NCBI GenBank assembly: GCA_002794735.1
Contig: NBAZ01000007.1
Coordinates: forward strand, 124,001 to 188,000
Direction: 5' to 3'
Length of the DNA: 64,000 nucleotides
Origin: Pyrrhoderma lamaoense
Lineage: Eukaryota; Basidiomycota; Agaricomycetes; Hymenochaetales; Hymenochaetaceae
Shown one piece after another: positions 55,789 through 64,000 of this stretch (positions are counted from its first letter, which is position 1; the number at the start of each line of letters is the position of its first letter). The notes under the pieces were generated by a model. The model was not told where the DNA came from. It saw only the letters and a list, made by a program, of their open reading frames with translations, and ran no database searches. The position numbers were made by a program, and so were the translations under genes.

Positions 55789-58601
55789 ATGCCTCTAGTA
55801 CCTTCAGTGTCGCCGGCGACAGGGAAAAAAACAGCACCATATTATATACACACTGTCGATGGCAACTTTGTCGACAACTCCGGGCGTACTCTCTTACTGC
55901 GCGGTGTTAACCTTTCTGGCTCTTCCAAGGCTCCCGTAAATCATCTTTCCTATCTCAAGGACGAACTCTGGGATGCTGGTGAAAATGGCGACGGCTCTTT
56001 TGTAGGACGGCCTTTGTCACTGGATGATGGCTCAGCAGATGTACATTTAGCTCGTCTAAAGGGATGGGGTTTCAATGTTTTACGTTTTCCAGTCACTTGG
56101 GAGGCACTCGAACATGAGGGACCGTGAGTTTTGGCTTAACAATTGTCTTCTTTCTAACATTACTAACAATGTATCTCTTTTCACATCTCCCAGGGGAAAA
56201 TATGATTATGAATTTATGGAATATACTATTAGGGTTCTTAGAAAATGCAAGGAATACGGCTTTAAAGTTTACATGGATCCACATCAGGATGTCGTAAGGC
56301 CCATCTTCTTCTTTACTGTTTTCTTAAATCTGATAGAAGTGCTTCTAGTGGTCCCGATTCTCCGGTGGATCTGGTGCGCCGTACTGGACCTTACTTGCTT
56401 GTGGGATGAATCCACGCAACTTTACTGCCACACAAGCGGCTATTATCCATTCCGAGTATCCTATGGCGCATGAATCAAAACCAGAAACATTGCCGGCAAT
56501 GATCTGGTCCACGAACTATGGACGCTTAGCATCTCAGACGTTATTCGCCCTCTTCTTTGCGGGAAGAGAATATGCGCCAAAATGCATAATAGATGGAAAA
56601 AATATTCAAGACTATCTTCAGTCACACTTCATAGCAGCTTTTGGCGAACTCGCTGACAGAATTCGCGATGCAGGAGACTTATTAGATGAATGCATCATCG
56701 GCTGGGATAGTATGAATGAACCAGCAGAAGGATTCGTAGGACATGAAGATCTTAACATTGTACCGGAAGAACAAGGTTCAACGTTTCGGAAGGGTTCACG
56801 ACCCACTCCTGCCCAATCGTTACGTCTCGGAATGGGTAAGAAACAGACAGTAGAGCATTGGGCATTCGGGGCGTTTGGACCAAAACGTGACGGAACCGTA
56901 ACCATTGATCCAAAAGGACACAAAATATGGTTAGACCCAGATACCGAAATAGATGGTATCAACCAACGATGGGGCTGGAAAAGAGACTCTAGTTGGCCGC
57001 TCGGGTTATGTGTTTGGTCTTTACATGGCGTCTGGGATATCGAATCAGGGGACATCCTCAAACCAGATTACTTCAAGTGTCCTCCATTTGACCCCGATCG
57101 GCCCGTGGTATTTGAGGCTGATTTCTGGAGACCATTTTGGCGTGCTTACGCTTCTCGTATACGTGATGCACATCCCGAAACAATACATTTTGTCCAGCCC
57201 CCCGTATTTGCCGAACCTCCTCCTTTGGATGGTCCAGACGATCTTCGTGGACGGTGCTGTTACTCTGGGCATTACTATGATGGCCTTACTCTTGTCACTC
57301 GCCATTGGAACTGGTTTAATGCTGATACGCTTGGTTTATTGAGAGGTAAATATAAGGCGGCTTGGCTTGCAGCAAAGTTTGGAGAGCGTGCAATCCGCCA
57401 ATCGTTACAGGAGCAGCTGGGGATGCTAAAGAAGGATGCTGACATTCTTGGACCATACCCTACTCTCATTGGGGAAATAGGTACGCCATTTGACATGGAT
57501 GGAAAACGTTCCTATGGCTGGTCAGATGGTGGCAGGTATCTCGGTGACTACTCATCTCAACAAAAGGCCCTTGATGCCAGTCTGAACGCTGCAGACGGAC
57601 CAAACGGTCTCAGTTATACTATATGGACATATTGCCCGGACAGCTCACACGAATGGGGAGATGGCTGGAATATGGAAGATCTTAGTTTGTGGTCACCAGA
57701 TGATCTGCGGCCTGTTCAAAATACGGACTTCCGTGTGAATAATCCTACCTCGTCAGAAGTCGGTTTACTTAATAAAAAGACCTCTAAAACGACTGTCCGC
57801 ATTCGTCCTGTTGTGTCCTCTAAAACCCCTTTGTCTTCTGCCGTTTCCCTTGCTACTTTGGGTGCTGGATCTCTTGCGCCATCATACGATGACGATGACG
57901 ACGAAATTCGGGTAGCTAAAGAGCGACAAGCTGCTAGTACTCTGGCTGCACATCCACACTGGGCCAACCAGTATGATTTCTTGACAGACGGAGCGCGAGC
58001 AGTGCGTGCATTCTCAAGGCCGTACCCTATGGCTACTGTTGGATTACCTTCCAGCATTTCCTTCGACATCAAGAAGACTGAGTTCAAGTTAACAGTGAAG
58101 GTACGGGCACAAGACCGACCTGTGAACATCTCAAAAACGTCGATGGCCGATTCCACGGATAGTCTTTCAGAACTCCCTACCGAAATTTATATTCCTCTCG
58201 TCCACTACGCAAATCAAGACATCATCACGAAGAGTGCCGCGGGTTATACCCAAAGTGATTCGAGCTGTGATGCAGGACCCTCGTCTCCTGATAACGGCGA
58301 AGATGTTACAAATAGTCCTGCCTCTGTATCATCATCGACAACTCTTTCTATCGCATCCCTTGTTGATATTGATGTTTCCGTGTCCTCTGGGAAATGGTCT
58401 ATTGAGGGACAAATTTTGAAATGGTGGTACAAAGTTCCTCTTGAGAATGAACCAGACGTTGAGTACACGATCGACATCAGACGTGTTGGTGGCCCGATAA
58501 CACTCGCAGACGATCCAACACTGAACGGAATGAATAGACCTTTAGGAGTAATGGATCTCTGTGAAAGAATGTGTCCTATGGATTCCTGTTGTGTGATGTG
58601 A
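55789..58601 (+). CDS. EGH1: GH5_12 steryl-beta-glucosidase (EGCrP2/Egh1 type) with C-terminal CaaX box
   Basis: This glycoside hydrolase cleaves steryl beta-glucosides (and glucosylceramide in some fungi). There are three exons: introns about 56123-56193 and 56294-56348. Family blocks: [44 protein letters not shown] joined to [28 protein letters not shown] with the acid/base Glu near residue 268, [20 protein letters not shown], and [13 protein letters not shown] with the nucleophile Glu near residue 520. Then [21 protein letters not shown] beta-sandwich C-terminal domain ends [18 protein letters not shown]. The last four residues, CCVM, fit a farnesylation CaaX box. About 890 residues, frame intact, no signal peptide. 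It is the catabolic counterpart of the sterol glucosyltransferase at 22356. Confidence 0.92.
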
Positions 58602-59266
58602 TCCATGTTTTGATCTTCATACTACACGTACTTTATATTTTTTTCCAGACATTTTTCATTTGAACAGTCTGATTTCTTGTTTCTTTTAATTCTTGGATCA
58701 AAATTTTCCATCTCATTTCTTACTCCTGCATTATCGACTAAGCACGCTATTTCTGTAGTTTATTATGTAAATGTATAGTATACATATTCCCGATAGATCC
58801 ATAGTTATCACAACTCTCACGCCTTGTCCCGACTTGCTACTGTTACTTTATGATTAATAACACCATTTACCTACTTTTCTCAATATTTTACCCCTCTTAC
58901 CTCGCACTGGGCGCAGTCAACCAACATATCATTATGAGTGTATAACGAGTTTGTAAAATTGTGGCCGTCGAGCTGAAAGCAGCCGTAAGTTGATCGCCGT
59001 TGTTAACTGCGGCCTGTGCATCAAATAGCCGGTAGAGAGAGTTTTCCCTCCAGCCTTTAGCTTATTATTCTTGGCTTTAAAAAACAAGACCACGAGTTCT
59101 ATGCTATTTAGTCCTTCTTAGATCTACCCCCACCTAATCACACCTACTTTCTCCTCTTCCTCTACCAAACAACCTCAAACGAGAACTTGGATCAAAGAAA
59201 ACTTTGGAACTATTATATTGGAATACCCTAGCATATTAGCATATTAGAAGGATCAAAGAAAGGATA
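58602..59266. other. Intergenic, promoter of the M50B-like gene
   Basis: This holds the 3' flank of the steryl-glucosidase gene and the upstream region of the next gene. A CATATTAG direct repeat occurs at 59231-59247. No coding-like frame. Confidence 0.45.
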
Positions 59267-61111
59267 ATGCCTACTTTGAACGATTTCGAACTTGACGCGA
59301 CGCGCTCGTTCGAACACTTTGCGCAGTTATACCCTAGAGATGTTCGGTCTAGTTTACAACCTACGAGTACTCAAAAGACGACGTTGATCGTTGCTGGGTG
59401 TTATATTGTCGCTATTGCTATTCTGTGGTACGTTCTCCATCTCTCTTTTCTTTCTTTTGCTTTGTTGCTGGTTTTGGTTTGGATGTATGCTGAACAAGGT
59501 CATTCTTAACAACTCTTTTCACCTCCTCCCCTTCGGGTGGTTTGTTATATAGGCATGTCCCGATTCTTAGTTGGATAAGTGAGTATTTGAAATCTTGTCA
59601 TTGGTGAAACTCATTGTTTACTGGTCTACTTTACTGGAAATTTGCTCCTTGTGCTTCTAACTAGTTTACCCCTTCAAGTACGCTACAGGATAAATTACTA
59701 CTTCTTGCCGTAACTCATCTAGTTAACTATTTATCCATACAGATTGTTAACAGTCGGTTTCCACGAGGTGCTTAACCTTTATGAGCATCTGTAGCTTGAC
59801 GATTTCATTCTGATATTCCGTATCAATCTATAGATGAGCCATGCTATAGCAGGTTTACTCACCTGTGCGCATATCGAATCTATCGAACTCGATCGTACGT
59901 TATCCACCCTATCCACCAACCTAATCTCTCTAACAAAAGTAATTATTCCTTCCTTCTCTATCGGCAAATTTGAACACTACCAACACCACGAACAACGATG
60001 TTACGAAAATAATCGTCCAATTATACAAAAATAGCTGACGAAGGTGGTGCGACTCGCATGTCAGGTGGTGTACCCATCATCACCCTTCCAGCAGGCTACC
60101 TCGGTTCATCCTTCATCGGCGCATGTCTGATAGCATGTGGCTTCAATTTAAACGCCAGTAAAGTTGCCTGTATCGTTCTAGCTGTCTTCTTTCTCTTTAC
60201 GCTTTGGTGGGCTCGTCGGAATTGGTTGTAAGTCACATGAACCTCCCCCCCTCTCCCTCCCTCCTATTTGTTATACATCTCTTTTTTCTTTTGGAAATTG
60301 GTGTATGAGCGCGAGGGGCTAAAAGATATGGTTCTATTTTCAGAACATGGGTACTTATTTTGGGAATGTCTGGACTTATCGTACTATTCTGGTTCGTCAA
60401 GGGAGGAGTTGCACTTCGATATCTTGTGAGTTCCTTGAGGTCACACTAAATAGAGATGGGTTTACTTAAATTGACTTGAATAATAGGTTCTATTCATAGG
60501 AGTCATGTCATGTATGTACGTCCTCTGGGATGTCATAGGTCAGCAACGTTTTTCTTTTCTTGTAGATCCAGGATCTAGCTCCTCCAGAACTAAATTAAAA
60601 CTGACTTGGAATACTTTTTTTTTCAAACTGCTTAGATGACACCATAGCGCGGAAGGTCAACACTTCAGATGCTTCCGCTTTTGCTCACATCTGTGGCTGT
60701 TGTCCATCTCAAGGTAGTGCCTGATTTTTTTTTTTACCAATCTCTCCTATTCCCGCTTTTTGGCAGGATACATCAGTTGTGATATGATAATTAATTTTCT
60801 ATGATACATAGTTTGGGGTGTCATCTGGCTCATAATCGCCTTCTGCTTCTTTGCCGCCGGTGTCCTTGTGGGACTTGCTGCTTTCAAGGTACCGATAACT
60901 CTGTTCTATACCTAAAAAAAATGCTCACTGATAACCACCTTTCTTGACCCTTCCCCAGCAATCGGAAGACCAACAAGAAGAGGACTCAGAACATTTCCTT
61001 CCAATCCCTGGCTCTTCTGCTGGTTTCTCAAATGTATCATCACTCTCACAAACCGCCGTCTACCTTGTATCAGTTGCTTCTTCTATATTTCTTGTTATGA
61101 GTGGATTATGA
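59267..61111 (+). CDS. M50B-like membrane metalloprotease family protein
   Basis: This is an integral membrane protein of the peptidase M50B-like family found across fungi and plants. It is encoded by about ten exons. After a soluble N-terminus (MPTLNDFELDATRSFEHFAQ) and a first helix comes HVPILSWI, IYPFKLLTVGFHE. A phase-0 intron then splits the zinc motif, and the next exon begins MSHAIAGLLTCAHIESIELD, giving HEMSH (HEXXH). GGATRMSGG and LPAGYLGSSFIGACLIACG follow, typical of the family. Further helices come next (CIVLAVFFLFTLWWARRNW, LILGMSGLIVLFWFVKGGV, MYVLWDVIDDTIARKVN), then SDASAFAHICGCCPSQVWGV. The C-terminus is polar, then hydrophobic. Whether it is an active protease is unknown. 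The frame is intact. Confidence 0.85.
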
Positions 61112-61324
61112 AAATGTTTGTTTAATATTACAATGTATTCCTTTTTTTTTCAACCTTTTCTTCACTTCATCTGCCTTTCTTTTGAATACTCTTGAGACAC
61201 TTTTTTCCTTGCACTAAGTTGCTTGATGATAATTATGATGAGTTACCATTTACTAGCTAGTAGTCGCCTTCTGTTTGTGATGCTGCTCATACGTCTATCT
61301 AGTAACGACATGATAAAGATAAGG

Positions 61325-61405
61325 ACGCCGTTAGTGTAGTGGTTATCATTTAACCTTCCCAAAACTTGTTAGGTTAAGACTCGGGTTCGAATCCCGGACG
61401 GCGTA
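61325..61405 (+). tRNA. tRNA, probably Gly (CCC anticodon), with a 9-nt intron
   Basis: The acceptor arm ACGCCGT pairs perfectly with ACGGCGT and A follows as discriminator. The D arm is GTGT-AGTGGTTA-TCAT and the T arm has GGGTTCGAATCCC. The anticodon stem TAACC/GGTTA encloses 16 nt (TTCCCAAAACTTGTTA), which fits a 7-nt loop with anticodon CCC plus an intron of about nine nt after position 37. The A and B box sequences are canonical. The isotype is inferred only from the loop alignment. Confidence 0.78.
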
Positions 61406-61406
61406 A

Positions 61407-61411
61407 TTTTT
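61407..61411 (+). terminator. RNA polymerase III terminator of the tRNA gene
   Basis: A run of five T begins two bases after the mature 3' end of the tRNA and is followed by further T runs. Confidence 0.7.
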
Positions 61412-61746
61412 ATCTTTTATCTTTTCCCCCTTCACACTTCCTTCTTTTTACTAGATTCAGTCTTGCAACCACAATTGACGTCAAGTGTGTCTAATCTATA
61501 CGCGTATATGTGCGTGTGCAGCCCGTGTATGAAATTCTCATATAGAGAACAGGTAATGCCATATTGATAGAGATATAAGAGAGAAAAAGGAAAACAACAT
61601 GCCAGATGGGTAAACAGAAACTACTAAGTAATAACAACAGCAACCAATCAATCACCAACATGCGTGTACTGGGGATGGAACCAAACAGCAAAAATACCAG
61701 GTAGCAGTGACGGCACAGAAAAGAGGTCAATATGAGATATGAAGTT
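61412..61746. other. Intergenic, 3' flank of eIF2A
   Basis: 335 nt between the tRNA terminator and the eIF2A stop codon. A hydrophobic minus-strand frame at 61491-61730 starts at an ATG but lies in the presumed 3' UTR and has no family signature. Confidence 0.4.
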
Positions 61747-64000
61747 TTATGCTACAGCAGCTGAAGCACTCTGTAGCTCAAGCTTCTCGAGCTCCTTAAC
61801 AATAGATTCCTTCGCATCAATTTTTTTGAACTGAGTATCCTCCAGACGTTCACCTTTCTCTTTCCTCTCCACCAAATCGTCAATAGCCTTCAGCTATAAG
61901 AAGAAGAAAACAGAAGTTATGCGTAAGTAATGACTCCTAAGCAGATGGACGAGTAGAATTTTCAGAAAAGTCCTTGATACAAGTGACACTAACCTTCTTC
62001 TTCAAGTTTCGTATCTTTTTGGATACGGGGTCAAGGGTACTTCCATCCACAACAAGGTCCCCATTTACATTCGTGGCAGCAGACGCATCAGGAGCTTGTT
62101 CTGCGGAGGCATCAGCTGTGGCAGCACCATTACCTCCATTAACCGGTGCAACATTTTCCTCCTTCTTCCCGTTAGCCTCCTGCTTCCTTTTCGTCCGAAC
62201 TTTTTTATTTCCACCTTGGCCACCTTGGCCTCCCTCTCGGAGGAGGTTGGTGGTGACGTAGGCGCCCCAGGCACGTAACGGCCTCGTCCTCGACCACTTT
62301 GGCTTCCATAGCCGTTTGCTCCTGGGCCAGGACTACGGTTGTATGGTCGAGCTGGTGTAGTCGTTCCGCTCCCTGGCTCACTATCTCCACGTTGATATAT
62401 AGACGAAGCATCGGAACCCCTTGCACCTGGGGGTCGGTACGCACCAACAGGTTTTGCGGGTACAGGTTTCGAGCCTGCAATAAAGAGGGCGACACTAGCA
62501 TTTGCCATCGGTGCAGGGGGGATAACTTGGGGGAATGGCCCAACTGAATCCACAGGGATAGGTCTCCATGATGCTTGATACAATTCATCCAAGAGCTGTA
62601 CATGAAGCAACTGTCCTGTGCAGTACCAAATTTTTACACAGTTGTCGACACGCAAACGTGGTGAGAGAGTGGCCGTGAGCATGAAACGCCCACATGGGGA
62701 CCACTCAAAGAATGTGGTGTTTGGTGCATCGACGGTAGTAATCTTTTCGAAAGTCCTACGATCATAGACGTTGATCTTCCCAGACATGTTACCAAATCCC
62801 GCGAGTGCAATTAGGCGAGCTTGAGGATTGAAGGCAATAAAATTTTGTGGTGCCGTACCGAAGTCATAAAGGACCTTAACACGACTATCATACAAAACCG
62901 TTTTTGTTGGCGTGACTGTGTGCAGTATTTAGTTACTGGTTAACCATAAAAAAGCCATACACTTACAACCACAAACAACACCAAATTCTTTTGAGTTTGG
63001 ACTCCACGCAAAGTCGTGAATTGGGCCTTCCTTAGGGGGAGCAACATGGCAATCAAAATTGCCTGCAGAACTTAGTAGATACAACCGGGTTTCCCCATAG
63101 TAGCTTTTATTTGTCTGATCAACATCCGTACGAACGAGGGCCAACACTTGGGTACCAATAGTATTCCATTTAAACTGGGCATGTTCGGCACGGAAGGTAG
63201 CTTTTTGACATGTTGGGACTTTTGACAGCGCTAAAAGACTGTAAATTCGAATATTTGCTGGTTGGCCCTGCAGAATATGAGACAAGCGTTAAAAAAAGCT
63301 CAATGAAAACATACATTCTTTCCTGCCACGAATACCGCAACAGAAGGGTTCAGACCCGGACTAAGGGAAATTGTCGTGACCCCTTCAACCTTGAGCTTAT
63401 CAACAACACCTTTTGACCACTCGGCTGGGTGGAAGACTTGTAGCTCCTGTCCAACGAGGCGTATGGCGTGTGATTCGGAAATTGTGAATTGCAATTCCCA
63501 CCCGGTGTTCGTTTTTTGGGTGAATGAAATGAGTTCATCACCACTTGAGACGGAGAAAACACGAAGATTTTTATGTTGCTCGTCGTTTTCAAGTTTTACT
63601 GATGGGCTTTGAGCATCAATCATTGTGAATCAACTGAAATACATACCGATTCGCTCCCAAGTACTGATGTATGTTCCTCGAGGAGAGAAACTGACGTCCA
63701 CGATATTAGGAAGAGGCAGTTCTCGAAGAAGTTCAGCGTTCTCCGCATAATGAATATAAACACTATTTTTTTTGAATTATTTAATCCTTTAAAATGGAGG
63801 GGAAAAATTAAAACGTGGGTAGTATCTGACGTACCAAGCGGGAGTGATATAAGCATACAGGCGGCCATCTGGACTATACTTATAATCGCGATTGAACGAT
63901 GAAGCCGCTGACTCAAAGCTTTTAACTGGCTCATAATCTGGTGAACCGTTGACAAGAGAGATGCTTCTCAAGGTCCGAGCTATCATTGGTAAGATCAAAA
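61747..64000 (-). CDS. eIF2A: Eukaryotic translation initiation factor 2A (5' end off window)
   Basis: This WD-repeat/beta-propeller factor delivers Met-tRNAi independently of eIF2 in special contexts. From the right edge: FNRDYKYSPDGRLYAYITPA, then AELLRELPLPNIVDVSFSPR and GTYISTWER. Later come HKNLRVFSVSSGDELISF, GPIHDFAWSPNSKEFGVVCG, LYDFGTAPQNFIAFNPQARL, APNTTFFEWSPCGRFMLTAT and SPRLRVDNCVKIWYCTGQLL, then YQASWRPIP. A low-complexity linker leads to a basic, Glu-rich coiled C-terminus (AIDDLVERKEKGERLEDTQF) ending SASAAVA. At CCCC 62265-62268 the frame requires one more base, which joins YVPGGAYVTTNLL to REGGQGGQGG and KKVRTKRKQEAN. Whether the ATG at 63986 is the true start or the gene continues beyond the window is undecided. 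Confidence 0.9.

Noticed and set aside
56618..57061. Minus-strand frames inside the steryl-glucosidase gene
   Set aside because: They are antisense shadows of the long GH5_12 exon.
1..64000. Transposons, LTRs, CRISPR arrays, bacterial-type operons or viral insertions
   Set aside because: No terminal repeats, transposase or reverse-transcriptase motifs, spacer-repeat arrays or viral hallmark genes were seen on either strand.

Overview
The window is a gene-dense, AT-leaning stretch of a fungal nuclear genome, almost certainly a basidiomycete of the Agaricomycetes. The signs are many short GT-AG introns (mostly 45-75 nt), a family of secreted single-pass proteins typical of mushroom-forming fungi, a DUF6593-type protein, a DOPA-dioxygenase-like gene, a PL14-type polysaccharide lyase and a Zn2Cys6 regulator beside eukaryotic housekeeping genes. 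Both ends cut through genes. I saw no transposon, CRISPR array, virus-like or bacterial segment.

Layout. 1-6 kb: two paralogous receptor-like membrane proteins, a small conserved-looking protein and a coiled-coil protein with a C-terminal module of unknown function. 6-20 kb: THI20-type thiamine enzyme, NAA35/MAK10 (NatC), mitochondrial Trp-tRNA synthetase, NTH1 DNA glycosylase, RNA polymerase I subunit RPA34 and SAGA subunit ADA3. 20-31 kb: MgtE/SLC41 cation transporter, sterol glucosyltransferase, HOS2-type histone deacetylase, PRPP synthetase and a DUF6593 protein. 31-40 kb: mitochondrial helicase SUV3 sharing a 109-bp promoter with mitoribosomal protein mS33, a Kre9/Knh1-like wall protein, glutamate 5-kinase and DOPA dioxygenase. 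40-50 kb: Zn2Cys6 regulator divergent from the PL14 lyase, then ALG2. 50-64 kb: an unrecognised large protein, PER1/PGAP3, calcipressin, a GH5_12 steryl-glucosidase with a C-terminal CaaX box, an M50B-like membrane metalloprotease, an intron-containing tRNA and eIF2A.

Together: a steryl-glucoside synthase and a steryl-glucoside hydrolase lie in one window. Four genes serve mitochondria or their expression (MSW1, SUV3, mS33, partly NTH1). Several serve secretory-pathway or wall biology (ALG2, PER1, Kre9-like, PL14). Divergent gene pairs with short shared promoters recur.

Two things deserve attention. First, in about 14 of these conserved genes the reading frame fails at single points where exactly one extra base would restore it, very often at a run of four G or four C. 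This looks like uncorrected homopolymer undercalling in the assembly rather than biology, and it makes naive gene models wrong. Second, the sterol glucosyltransferase also carries substitutions in its UDP-sugar-binding motif, which an indel error cannot explain.
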